A stretch of DNA of 46,331 bases from Gammaproteobacteria bacterium (GTDB lineage: Bacteria; Pseudomonadota; Gammaproteobacteria; SZUA-229). Each line of letters begins with the position of its first letter. Position 1 is the first letter of the stretch. Shown here one piece after another: positions 26,763-36,506 of this stretch. A program made the translations under genes and the position numbers. Location of the stretch: NCBI GenBank assembly GCA_029287435.1, contig JARFRD010000086.1:1-46331 (forward strand), written 5' to 3'. A model generated the notes under the pieces. The model was not told the origin of the DNA and did not search any database. It was given only the letters and a program-made list of their open reading frames with translations.

Positions 26763-29329
26763 GTGGTAGACCTCGAACGCAGCTGCACAAGCTGATGTGG
26801 TGCTTTTGTTGTGTGGAAATATGTTACGGTTAATGAATCTGCCAATGCCGGCAACCTGACCGCTAGAATATCCAGAAAATTATCCAGTGTATCGCGACGG
26901 TTGCTTTCCTTGTTTGGCACGCTCAGCCTGTTCACGTCGGCCAGTCTAACCAGAGAGGCGGCTTCCTGGGCAACTCGTACGAGTTCACTTTGAATATCTG
27001 ATTCCTCTTTATGCGGCAGGGCGGCAATGTGTTCTTCCAGCCTGGAAAACTGATAAGCCAGTGAACGTGGATTGTTTTCATCACACAGAACGAGATCAAG
27101 CAATTGGGGAATCTTGACACCATAGCGGTAGCGTCGACGATAAGTCATCAGACTATCTACGATCGTAAGCATTGAATCCGACAACAGGGTTTCATCCTCT
27201 CCACTGGTTACTGTGGCGACCGTCGATTTTGTCAGTCGAATAATTTGCAGTGCACGCTCAATCCGACGTCCAGTATCAAGGAAACTCCAGCTGCGGCCGC
27301 GCACCATGTTTTCCAGCGTCAGGCCTGTAAAAGCCGTTAAAGCGGTAATCAGGTTGTCCAGTTCATCCAGTGCGTCAACAATTCGATCCTGACTAATGTC
27401 GGACAGTGAGCGAAGTTCTTTATCGATATCGTTGATTACACGCCAGGTGTCTGATGATAAACGATCACGTACCGAGCGCGCTGAACGCAGCAATGCGCTC
27501 AGCGTCTGTGAAAGACTGCCGGCTTTCTGTTGATTGGAAATTACAGTCAGTAATTCTGCTTCCAGCATCTCGACATTATCGGTGTCAGTCAGAGCAGTAA
27601 AGCCGGGGTAGGTCGTGGTCTGGTTGGTTACTGCAATTAGCAGCTGTTTGAATGCGGTCGAGCCTGCACCTTCTCCTGTTTCGAGGAACTGCAGGGCCAA
27701 TCGTAACAGACGGCTGCTGAACTCAGCCCGTTCAGCATAACGACCAACCCAGAACATATTGTCCGCAACGCGACCCGGTACTTCGCCGCCCCTGTCGGGT
27801 GCAAGCCTTGCCTGTCTTCTTTCAGAAAGCAGGCTGATATGTTTTTCCGGTTCTGTAGCAAGCACCCATGTATCCTTACTGATGCCTCCCGCCTGGTTGG
27901 AGACCATCAGTGTGTCTTCACTGGATGAAACGCGCGTCAAGCCTCCCGGCATTACCATATAATCACTTTCACCTGCGATAAGGAAACCACGCAGAACTGA
28001 ATGGCGGGGCCTGAGACCGGTTTTGTCCAACACCGGAACAGTGGACATGGAGACACTTTCCTGTCCAACATACAGATGTGGCCTGGCACTGATGCTTTGC
28101 TTCAGTTCATCCAGTTGCTGCCTGGATAATTCAGCGCCAAAATGGACCCTGAAACCGATACCCGGATGAACCGGTTTTATCACCAGGCGATGCAAATTAG
28201 CCAGCACATGCTCACGCTGGGCTGGTATGCCGCACCACCAGGTCTGCAATGATGGAATCCGCAGGTCTTCACCGAGGAAATATTTTGACAGTGTGGGCAG
28301 GAAAGCCAACAGCGCAGGATTTTCCAGTATACCACTGCCAAGCGGGTTGGCGATGCTGACATTGCCCATTCGCGCTACATTGGTCAAACCGGGCACACCC
28401 AGATAGGAATCATCGCGCAATTCAACCGGGTCACAATAGCTATCATCCATGCGCCGCATAATGACATCGACCGGACGTAAGCCTTCCAGTGTGCTCAGCC
28501 AGACCCGGTTGTCGCGCACGGTTAGATCTTCACCTTCTACAAGCGTATAACCGAGATAATTGGCCAAATAGGCATGCTCAAAATAGGTCTCGTTTGCGGG
28601 ACCCGGGCTCAACAGCACAATATTGGGCTCTTCTCCTTCGCGCGGAGACAGTGTGTTCAGGGTGTTGCGTGTGGTGCGAAAAAAGTTTGCCAGCCTGTGG
28701 GTATGTGAATCCCTGAACAGGCTAGGTAACACGCGTGATATCACCAGTCTGTTTTCCAGCGCGTAACCGGTGCCGGAGGGTGCCTGTGTTCGGTCACTTA
28801 ACACATTGATCTGCCCGTCGGTGTCTCTGACCAGGTCAGCCGCATAGAATGTTAATGCGCGTGAACCCGGCATCGGTATGTTTGCGCAGGGATATAGAAA
28901 ACCGGGATGCGAATAAAGCAGCTCTGGCGGCAGAATGCCATTTCTGACCAGGTGACGGGGGCCGTAGAAGTCCTCTAGCACAAGGTTGAGCAATTCTGCA
29001 CGCTGCATCAAACCAGCTTCGATTGTTTGCCACTCTTTACTCTCGATCAGCAGTGGAACCAGGTCAAGCTTCCAGGGCCTGCCCATACCGCCCGGGTCAC
29101 CGTAGATGTTGTAGGTACCATCATTTTCGCGAATCAGACGCCAGGCTTCCTCCCGCCGATGTTGCAGCTCAGCACTGCCCATTCCATCGAGTGCTTCCAT
29201 CAGGTAATGCCAGTGAGAGCGAATGCCGCCATCGTGCATGCACATTTCATCATGGCTACCAGAGGCTTTATACTCATGGCACAGCCTTGCTGGATTATTA
29301 GTGATGTTTTCTGGTGAGCTCTGTTTCAA
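26759..29329 (-). CDS. Fused circularly permuted ATP-grasp + alpha-E protein
   Basis: N-term half DFYGPRHLVRNGILPPELLYSHPGFLYPC...LLSPGPANETYFEHAYLANYLGYTLVEGEDL; C-term half VADNMFWVGRYAERAEFSSRLLRLAL. Confidence 0.93.
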   Translation of the reverse strand: MKQSSPENITNNPARLCHEYKASGSHDEMCMHDGGIRSHWHYLMEALDGMGSAELQHRREEAWRLIRENDGTYNIYGDPGGMGRPWKLDLVPLLIESKEWQTIEAGLMQRAELLNLVLEDFYGPRHLVRNGILPPELLYSHPGFLYPCANIPMPGSRALTFYAADLVRDTDGQINVLSDRTQAPSGTGYALENRLVISRVLPSLFRDSHTHRLANFFRTTRNTLNTLSPREGEEPNIVLLSPGPANETYFEHAYLANYLGYTLVEGEDLTVRDNRVWLSTLEGLRPVDVIMRRMDDSYCDPVELRDDSYLGVPGLTNVARMGNVSIANPLGSGILENPALLAFLPTLSKYFLGEDLRIPSLQTWWCGIPAQREHVLANLHRLVIKPVHPGIGFRVHFGAELSRQQLDELKQSISARPHLYVGQESVSMSTVPVLDKTGLRPRHSVLRGFLIAGESDYMVMPGGLTRVSSSEDTLMVSNQAGGISKDTWVLATEPEKHISLLSERRQARLAPDRGGEVPGRVADNMFWVGRYAERAEFSSRLLRLALQFLETGEGAGSTAFKQLLIAVTNQTTTYPGFTALTDTDNVEMLEAELLTVISNQQKAGSLSQTLSALLRSARSVRDRLSSDTWRVINDIDKELRSLSDISQDRIVDALDELDNLITALTAFTGLTLENMVRGRSWSFLDTGRRIERALQIIRLTKSTVATVTSGEDETLLSDSMLTIVDSLMTYRRRYRYGVKIPQLLDLVLCDENNPRSLAYQFSRLEEHIAALPHKEESDIQSELVRVAQEAASLVRLADVNRLSVPNKESNRRDTLDNFLDILAVRLPALADSLTVTYFHTTKAPHQLVQLRSRSTT

Positions 29330-29403
29330 AATTTAACTGGCATGCCTGGTAAGCAAAGGTAAATACTTTACGCAACCACCCGCGGACTGGCAAATATGTC
29401 TAC

Positions 29404-32400
29404 TCAGCATGTTGGGGCTTTTCGAAGATCCAGCGTGAACGGATATTCCAGCGATTTCTCTTCAGCTGGAATGTCGATGGGTCCTGGCGTATGGCCGATG
29501 TCTTTGAAACGAGCAATTCGGCGTGATTCCGCTTCATTCGCGTTTACCGGAAAGGTTTCATAATGACGGCCGCCAGGGTGTCCGGAATAATAGGTGCAGC
29601 CACCAATTGAACGGCCATTCCAGCTATCCACGATATCAAACACCAATGGGGTGTGTACTGCTATCGTCGGATGCAAACCTGACGGCGGCTGCCATGCCTT
29701 GAAGCGCACACCGGCTATATATTCACCGCGACGTCCAGTTGGGCGCAAAGGTACACGTCTACCATTACAGGCAACAATATGACGCCCGCCTGTCATGCCA
29801 TTTACCCTGACCTGTATGCGTTCGACTGCTGAGTCGACGAACCTGGATGTCCCCTGTGCAGTGACTTCTTCACCCAGCACATGCCAGGGTTCAACTGCAG
29901 TGCTGAGCTGCAGCTGGATATCATCATATGTCACTTCTCCAATATGCGGGAAACGAAATTCGTGGAATGGTGAAAACCACTCCAGTTTCAGAGCATAGCC
30001 AGCATCCTGAAGATCGCAGATTACATCCTGCATATCCTGCCAGACATAATATGGCAGCAGAAAGCGATCGTGCAATTCTGTACCCCAGCGAACCGGGTTT
30101 TTCCGGTAAGGATTGTTCCAGAAACGGGCGACCAGAGATCTCAATAGCAACATCTGCACGATGCTCATTCTCGCATGCGGCGGCATTTCAAATGCACGAA
30201 ATTCAACTAAACCGAGTCGTCCGCTGGTACTCTCCGGGGAATAGAGCTTGTCGATACAGAACTCAGAGCGGTGGGTGTTGCCGCTGACATCGATCAGCAG
30301 GTTACGTAACAATCGGTCGACGATCCAGGGAGATGGTGTTTCACCTTCAGGAATCTGCTGGAATGCGATTTCAAGTTCATACAGACTATCGTCGCGCGCT
30401 TCATCGACTCTTGGTGCCTGGCTGGTTGGGCCAACAAATAGGCCTGAAAACAGGTAAGACAGGCCGGGGTGATGTTGCCAGTAGGTGACCAGACTCTGCA
30501 GCAGATCTGGTCTTCTCAACATTGGACTGTCTGCAGGCGTTGGTCCGCCCAGTGTTACGTGGTTGCCGCCGCCAGTACCGGTATGTCGGCCGTCGAGCAT
30601 GAACTTTTCTGTGCCCAGCCGGGACAATCGTGCTTCCTCGTATATGGCTTCAGTATTTGAAACCAGTTCGTTCCAGTCATGTGCTGGATGAATGTTAACT
30701 TCAATGACCCCGGGGTCAGGAGTAATAGCAAAGCGCTTAAGGCGATGATCATGCGGCGGTTCATAGCCTTCAAGAAACACCGGTATTTTCAGTTCTGCCG
30801 CTGTCGTTTCGATTGAATGCAGCAGATCCAGGTAATGTTCCAGGTGTGTGACAGGGGGCATGAATATGTAGAGATGGCCATCGCGCGGTTCCATGCACAA
30901 AGCTGTGTGTATGATTTCGTGTCTCTTTTCCGAGCTGTCTTCAACCGCCTCCTGCTGCTGCAAGCCAGCCTGTTTCGCAGGTTCGTTCCTGAACTCTGCA
31001 TAACGCCTGGCAACTTCGCCGTAAATGTCTCCCAGTGGTGGACGGGGCTCGAAGGTACTGCGTTCCGGGTCGGTCTCACGCTCGCGTTTCTTCTTGTCGA
31101 CCCACGGCAGGGAATCCAGTGGAAGGCGGTAGCCCATGGGGGAATCGCCAGGTAATAAAAACAGGTGACCACGCCTAAATGACCACGCACCTGAACGCCA
31201 GCACTCTACATCTCCAGAACTGTCCCACTTGATTGGCAGCACATAGCCAGTTACTTTATCAATGCCTTTATCGAACATCCGTTGTAAGCGCTTTCTTTCT
31301 ACTGGATCTTCCAGTTTGTTGTCCAGGGCATCGACATTGTCGGGAAGGTTTGCCTCCTTCCACATGTAGTAGTAAACATCTTCGTATGCCGGCTGAATAG
31401 CATCTTCAGCAACATCCAGATAACGGCTTAATACTTTTGTGAAGCGGTGCGCATCTTCTGCGCTATAGTTCTGCTCGCTGTCTTCCTTTGCGATCCATTG
31501 TGGATCATGCCAGACCGGCACACCATCTTCGCGCCAGTAACAACCCAGTGCCCAACGAGGCAGGACCTCGCCCGGGTACCATTTACCCTGACCGAAATGC
31601 AAGGCAGCCCCTGCAGCAAAACGCTGCTTGAGTCGCTGCAGCAGATTGCCGGCGAGTTTACGTTTATCTTCGCCAAGAGCAGCGATATTCCATTCAGCAC
31701 CATCCATGTCGTCGATTGAAACGAATGTCGGTTCACCCCCCATGGTTAGGCGAACATCATTGTCCTTGAGATCCCTGTCTACTTGCTGTCCAAGTGCCAT
31801 AATTTCCGTCCACTGGAATTCGGAGTAGGGCAGAGTCACTCTCGGATCTTCGTGAATGCGCTGTACTTCATTGTGAAAGTAAAACTCGACCTCAGCTTTA
31901 TCTGTCGCTCCAGAAATTGCTGCCGCACTGACTGGACTGGGGGCACAGGCAAGCGGTATATGTCCTTCGCCGGCAAACAAACCTGATGTCGGATCCAGCC
32001 CGACCCAGCCGGCGCCCGGTAGGTAAACTTCGGTCCAGGCATGCAGATCAGTGAAATCTTTTTCAGTTCCTGAAGGCCCGTCCAGAGATTTTGAGTCAGC
32101 TTTTAACTGGATCAGGTAACCGGAGACAAACCTGGCGGCAAATCCTAGATGTCGCAGTATCTGTACGAGTAGCCACGCAGTATCGCGACAGGAACCCCGT
32201 CTCAGTGTAAGGGTCTCATCACACCTCTGGATGCCTTCCTCCATGCGAATATTATAGTCAATGTCTTTTTGCAGCCTCTGGTTAAGTGCAACTAGAAAAT
32301 CATTCGTTTGAGTGCGCGAACGATCGACTACGGCCAGCCATTTCTTTAGTAATGGGCCATTCGCAGAGATGGCCATGTATGGTGCCAGCTCCTTGGCAAG

Positions 32401-32727
32401 ACGTTTTGGATATTTAAATGGATAATGTTGTGCATATTCATCAAGGAAGAAGTCGAATGGGTTTATCACAACCATTTCAGCAATAAGATCAACCTCCACG
32501 GAAAGGCGTCTGGTTTTTTCAGGGAACACCAGCCGTGCCAGAAAATTTCCAAAAGGATCCTGTTGCCAGTTTAAGAAATGTTCTTCTGGCTGAACTTTCA
32601 AAGAGTAACTATGAATTGGTGTTCGCGTATGAACGGCAGGGCGCAAACGTACTGTATGCGGTGACAGCTTTACCGGTCTGTCGTATCGATATTCAGTTTT
32701 GTGATTAATCGCAACGCGAATTGCCAT
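29404..32727 (-). CDS. Large transglutaminase-like/DUF2126 protein (1107 aa)
   Basis: N-term MAIRVAINHKTEYRYDRPVKLSPHTVRLRPA, RRGSCRDTAWLLVQILRHLGFAARFVSGYLIQL, DLHAWTEVYLPGAGWVGLDPTSGL; C-term LTMGGEPTFVSIDDMDGAEWN, DGRHTGTGGGNHVTLGG. Confidence 0.94.
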   Translation of the reverse strand: MAIRVAINHKTEYRYDRPVKLSPHTVRLRPAVHTRTPIHSYSLKVQPEEHFLNWQQDPFGNFLARLVFPEKTRRLSVEVDLIAEMVVINPFDFFLDEYAQHYPFKYPKRLAKELAPYMAISANGPLLKKWLAVVDRSRTQTNDFLVALNQRLQKDIDYNIRMEEGIQRCDETLTLRRGSCRDTAWLLVQILRHLGFAARFVSGYLIQLKADSKSLDGPSGTEKDFTDLHAWTEVYLPGAGWVGLDPTSGLFAGEGHIPLACAPSPVSAAAISGATDKAEVEFYFHNEVQRIHEDPRVTLPYSEFQWTEIMALGQQVDRDLKDNDVRLTMGGEPTFVSIDDMDGAEWNIAALGEDKRKLAGNLLQRLKQRFAAGAALHFGQGKWYPGEVLPRWALGCYWREDGVPVWHDPQWIAKEDSEQNYSAEDAHRFTKVLSRYLDVAEDAIQPAYEDVYYYMWKEANLPDNVDALDNKLEDPVERKRLQRMFDKGIDKVTGYVLPIKWDSSGDVECWRSGAWSFRRGHLFLLPGDSPMGYRLPLDSLPWVDKKKRERETDPERSTFEPRPPLGDIYGEVARRYAEFRNEPAKQAGLQQQEAVEDSSEKRHEIIHTALCMEPRDGHLYIFMPPVTHLEHYLDLLHSIETTAAELKIPVFLEGYEPPHDHRLKRFAITPDPGVIEVNIHPAHDWNELVSNTEAIYEEARLSRLGTEKFMLDGRHTGTGGGNHVTLGGPTPADSPMLRRPDLLQSLVTYWQHHPGLSYLFSGLFVGPTSQAPRVDEARDDSLYELEIAFQQIPEGETPSPWIVDRLLRNLLIDVSGNTHRSEFCIDKLYSPESTSGRLGLVEFRAFEMPPHARMSIVQMLLLRSLVARFWNNPYRKNPVRWGTELHDRFLLPYYVWQDMQDVICDLQDAGYALKLEWFSPFHEFRFPHIGEVTYDDIQLQLSTAVEPWHVLGEEVTAQGTSRFVDSAVERIQVRVNGMTGGRHIVACNGRRVPLRPTGRRGEYIAGVRFKAWQPPSGLHPTIAVHTPLVFDIVDSWNGRSIGGCTYYSGHPGGRHYETFPVNANEAESRRIARFKDIGHTPGPIDIPAEEKSLEYPFTLDLRKAPTC

Positions 32728-32769
32728 TGTGTTTTCCGGTTAGGTGTTTTCTTATATCTGCATATTTCA

Positions 32770-32785
32770 GCAAGAACCGTACCAA
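32770..32785 (-). promoter_or_regulatory. Putative sigma-54 promoter (-24/-12) upstream of the DUF2126 operon
   Basis: Minus strand TTGGTACGGTTCTTGC: GG-N10-GC, 43 bp upstream of the start at 32727. Confidence 0.5.
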
Positions 32786-33276
32786 CTAATTAGTTATTAT
32801 TGACAGGCATTGCTGCTGATTTCTACTACTAACTTCTCAATAAATAATTTTATTTAACTGCATAGTTAAAAATTCATGCACTAATTTGATACGCGAATTG
32901 CAGATTGGATACCGTGAGCGTTTGATTTTGGTGCAACCCAGACTGATTTATGATTTTACTCATGGTCTATGATCTATGCGTGAGACTATCATATAAAATT
33001 ACGGGATGTATGGAATCCTACTACGAAGTCCTACATGACGTGCCATTTGAACAATATGTCTATCTATACCGACGAGTAATTTGTCACAGCGTTAACACAG
33101 TATATCATTCGTAGAACACAGTGCTTCACTGATCAATTAATTTTGCATAGGAAAGGAGAATCAGAGGAATACAGGTAGATGTTGTCCGGCCAGAGGATCA
33201 GAATACTTGCATGGAGGTGTTTAATGAAAAGCTATAGGGATATTAGCCAGGCAAACAAGAAAGGGGTTAGAAACTT

Positions 33277-33807
33277 TTGCCGTTGTTGCAGCCAATGAAT
33301 ACTTATCAAAAAATCACGTCAAAAAACGGATGGCGTTTAAATGAAACAATCATGGAAGCTTTTCTCAACAACTACCAACGTGACGATATTCGAAAAACCC
33401 ATTTATTTGGAGGTCGCTACGAAAATATTTATTTGGATGAACAGCACATTCCAGCAATGGGCCCATTAATTGCTGAAGCAACTCATCATGCTGAAGAAAT
33501 CTTGCAGCTTAAAAACTTACGTGCAGGATTCTGGTTCAATTTCATGCCTCCTGGATCAATGACTACCCTGCATACCCATGATGACGATGATGAACTTCTG
33601 TCAGCGGTATATTATGTAGCGGTTACAGAAAATTCAGGTAATCTGATCATTTATGAAAAATCGAATACGCCTGCTCCACGAAAGATTGAGATTACACCGG
33701 TAGCGGGTGAGTTTATTTTTTTCAAACCCGACGTTGCGCATGAAGTAAGCAGGAACAACAGCCCGCAATCTCGCCTTTCCATCGGCTTTAATTTCGGTCA
33801 ATCATGA
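33277..33807 (+). CDS. Putative 2OG-Fe(II) oxygenase superfamily protein
   Basis: HxD...H...R pattern: MTTLHTHDDDDELLSAVYYVAV, GEFIFFKPDVAHEVSRNNSPQSRLSIGFNF. Confidence 0.75.
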   Translation: MPLLQPMNTYQKITSKNGWRLNETIMEAFLNNYQRDDIRKTHLFGGRYENIYLDEQHIPAMGPLIAEATHHAEEILQLKNLRAGFWFNFMPPGSMTTLHTHDDDDELLSAVYYVAVTENSGNLIIYEKSNTPAPRKIEITPVAGEFIFFKPDVAHEVSRNNSPQSRLSIGFNFGQS

Positions 33808-33826
33808 GTTAGTGAAACCTTATGAC

Positions 33827-33854
33827 AAAAAAAGGAGCCCTGAGGCCCCTTTTT
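33827..33854. terminator. Bidirectional rho-independent terminator between convergent genes
   Basis: AAAAAAAGGAGCCC-tga-GGCCCCTTTTT; one-mismatch stem flanked by A-run and T-run. Confidence 0.75.
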
Positions 33855-33877
33855 AGATATTGATTGCAGAGTTGGAA

Positions 33878-34201
33878 TTAATATCCGCCTTTGCGTGTGC
33901 TCTGTGGGCAGCCGCCAATTTTCAGGCCTTGTTTGGAAGGCATTAACGGGAACATTTCGTACATGAGTTTTGATGTAACCTTTTCACCCCAGAGTTTACC
34001 CATGGCTTTCATAATGCCACGCTCATTCGGTTCGTTACCGTCCAGGGTCTCCTGGCGGACGTACTTTACAATATCCCAGTGTCTCTCGGTTGGCACGATC
34101 CCTTCTTCGGCAAACAGCGCCTCAGCACTTTCTTCGTTCCAGTCATTTGCGTTGACCAGGTAACCATTCCCGGTCCTTTCTACGGAGTCAAGTACTGACA
34201 T
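33878..34201 (-). CDS. DsrC/TusE-family sulfur-relay-like protein, atypical C-terminus
   Basis: GNGYLVNANDWNEESAEALFAEEGIVPTERHWDIVKYVRQ, MYEMFPLMPSKQGLKIGGCPQSTRKGGY. Confidence 0.85.
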   Translation of the reverse strand: MSVLDSVERTGNGYLVNANDWNEESAEALFAEEGIVPTERHWDIVKYVRQETLDGNEPNERGIMKAMGKLWGEKVTSKLMYEMFPLMPSKQGLKIGGCPQSTRKGGY

Positions 34202-34448
34202 CGATTTATCCTCATCTATGTTTTAAATGATTGATATATGGCAATAGCTCCAGTTGGCTTTGCCAGCCAAATATGTGGGTGCTAATGATAGATCAGAATT
34301 TGCTTAAATTCTACTGAATAGGGCAATCTAAAACAATGATTAAGGATTCTAGCCCCATCTTGTCAGGAGTACGGAGGAATACAGCCCTGGCAATTACCAC
34401 TTCATTCGTCGCCTCATAGCAGTCAATCAGTGATAGAAATGACTTGAT

Positions 34449-34552
34449 CCTGATTGAAGTGACAAGTTTACCAATTCACATCAGGAGATTGATTGACCTT
34501 GAGTCAGAAAAAATGAATCATGATATATCATTCGCATAGGTAAACTTGTCAC
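34449..34552. repeat. Nested inverted-repeat element: 14-bp perfect inverted repeat plus an overlapping hairpin and a 12-bp palindrome
   Basis: GTGACAAGTTTACC at 34459-34472 and GGTAAACTTGTCAC at 34539-34552; CCTGATTGAA / TTCAcATCAGG at 34449-34458 / 34475-34485; ATGATATATCAT at 34520-34531. Confidence 0.8.
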
Positions 34553-34678
34553 GATCAACTGATAATTAGCAACTGATTACAGATTTTGTTTAATGGGAAA
34601 TTGAATAGCTCTTATATCTGCTAACAAAACCATAGAGATAAACAATAAAAAGACCGCATACCTTACAAAGGATAAGCA

Positions 34679-36409
34679 ATGAAATTCAAATGTATCGATA
34701 AGACGATGATCACGGCGCTGGTTTTTGTTTGCTTAATGATGACATCTACTGCATGGGCGGAAGGTGATAAAGCTACCCAGGCTGATAAACAACCAAAGCT
34801 AATCTTACAGATCACCGTTGATGCCCTGCGTGGTGATCTGCCAAACCGCTTTGCCGATGTGCTGGGCGACGGTGGCTTCCGTTACCTGATGGAACAGGGT
34901 GTATATTACACCAATGCCCACTACCAGCACGCCAACACGGAGACTATTGTTGGACACGTATCGCTGGCGACTGGTGGCACGCCTGCAGCACACGGGATGG
35001 TCGCCAATGTCTGGTTTGACCGGGAACTGGAGCGTCTCGCCTATAACATCGAGGATGCCAGGTACAAACTGCTTACGGTCGGTGCTGATGTGGATCAGAA
35101 GTCTGAGATTGACCCGACACAAAAGGCGGCCAAAGTGGAAGGGCGTTCACCGGACAACATCCTGACATCTACGCTGAGCGATGAAATGGCAATCCACTTT
35201 GCTGGAAAATCTAAAATCTTTGCCGTGTCAGTGAAGGACCGGGGAGCAGTATCACTGGCCGGACATGCAGGCAAGGCTTTCTGGTTCTCTAAAGCCAGTG
35301 GTGAATTCGTCACCAGCAATTATTACTATGACCAATACCCCGAGTGGATAAATGAGTGGAATGCACGTAAACCTGCTATGGCCTATTCCGGCAAGTCTTG
35401 GGATCTGTCACATCCTGCAGACATATATGTGTTTGGCAACGCCGACGATAAAGCGTATGAAACTGACCTTGCAGGTTTTGGCAGGGTTTTTCCCCATGCC
35501 TACGGTAACGGGGATGACAAGTACTTCACTACAAAACTGACATTGAGTCCCGCTGGCGACGAACTGACGCTGGATTTTGCCAAGACCTTGTTGGACAAGG
35601 AAAAACTTGGCCAGGATGCAGTGCCTGATTATCTGTCTATCAGTTTTTCATCGACCGATTATGTCGGTCATATTTTTGGTGCGTCCAGCCTGGAGTCAGA
35701 AGATAATATCGCGCGTCTCGACCGGACACTGGCAGATCTGTTCGCCTATGTTGATAAAAAGGTTGGACTGGACAACACGTTGATCGTGCTCTCTGCTGAT
35801 CATGGACAACCGGAAGTGCCGGGGTACCTGCACGAACTTGGTATCAAGAATGCGCATCACTTTGACACCAGGGCACTGGATAAAACACCGGCCATTGAGG
35901 CCTTGAAAAAGCAATTTGGCATTGGCGAGGAACTGATTGAAGCCTACTTTCAACCTTATATTTACCTTAACAATGAACTGATACGTAAAAAGGGGCTGGA
36001 TCAGGTCGCCGTAGAGCAAGCCGTAGCCTCAGAGCTAATGAAGTTTGACGGTGTCGCTTACGCGGTTTCCAGTAGCGCGCTACGCACAAATAGACTGCCT
36101 GACAATCTGCTGACGCGTTCAATACTGCATAATTTTCATCCGAAGCGCTCTGGTGACATCTACCTGGTGTTTGAACCATATGTGTTTATCAACGATTTCG
36201 ATGGTTTGACGGTTGCCTCAACGCATGGTTCGATATGGCGCTACGACACATTCGTACCGGTAATTTTTGCCGGGGCAGGCCTGCCTGCTGCAAAAGTAAA
36301 CCGCCTGGTCACGCCATATGATATTGCACCCACATTAGCAGCCTATCTCAACATAAAAACGCCATCCGGTGCCTTTGGCACTCCTTTGCCGGAGGTATTA
36401 GGCCAGTAA
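34679..36409 (+). CDS. Secreted alkaline phosphatase/phosphodiesterase superfamily protein (PhoV/nucleotide pyrophosphatase-like)
   Basis: Signal peptide; LILQITVDALRGDLPNRF, HANTETIVGHVSLATGGTPAAHGMVANVWFD, LSADHGQPEVPGYL, STHGSIWRYDTFVPVIFAGAGL. Confidence 0.88.
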   Translation: MKFKCIDKTMITALVFVCLMMTSTAWAEGDKATQADKQPKLILQITVDALRGDLPNRFADVLGDGGFRYLMEQGVYYTNAHYQHANTETIVGHVSLATGGTPAAHGMVANVWFDRELERLAYNIEDARYKLLTVGADVDQKSEIDPTQKAAKVEGRSPDNILTSTLSDEMAIHFAGKSKIFAVSVKDRGAVSLAGHAGKAFWFSKASGEFVTSNYYYDQYPEWINEWNARKPAMAYSGKSWDLSHPADIYVFGNADDKAYETDLAGFGRVFPHAYGNGDDKYFTTKLTLSPAGDELTLDFAKTLLDKEKLGQDAVPDYLSISFSSTDYVGHIFGASSLESEDNIARLDRTLADLFAYVDKKVGLDNTLIVLSADHGQPEVPGYLHELGIKNAHHFDTRALDKTPAIEALKKQFGIGEELIEAYFQPYIYLNNELIRKKGLDQVAVEQAVASELMKFDGVAYAVSSSALRTNRLPDNLLTRSILHNFHPKRSGDIYLVFEPYVFINDFDGLTVASTHGSIWRYDTFVPVIFAGAGLPAAKVNRLVTPYDIAPTLAAYLNIKTPSGAFGTPLPEVLGQ

Positions 36410-36506
36410 CTGGATTTACACGTTATGTGATCAAGGCCTCATATTAGGGTTGATTGCCTGATTATGAATGATCACAGTTGGCTGAAACTAGACATCGAGC
36501 CGCACT

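Noticed and set aside
34252-34268. TTGGCT-ttgcc-AGCCAA hairpin upstream of the DsrC-like gene
   Set aside because: Isolated 6-bp stem with no T-run and no clear relation to a promoter or operator; too weak to list.
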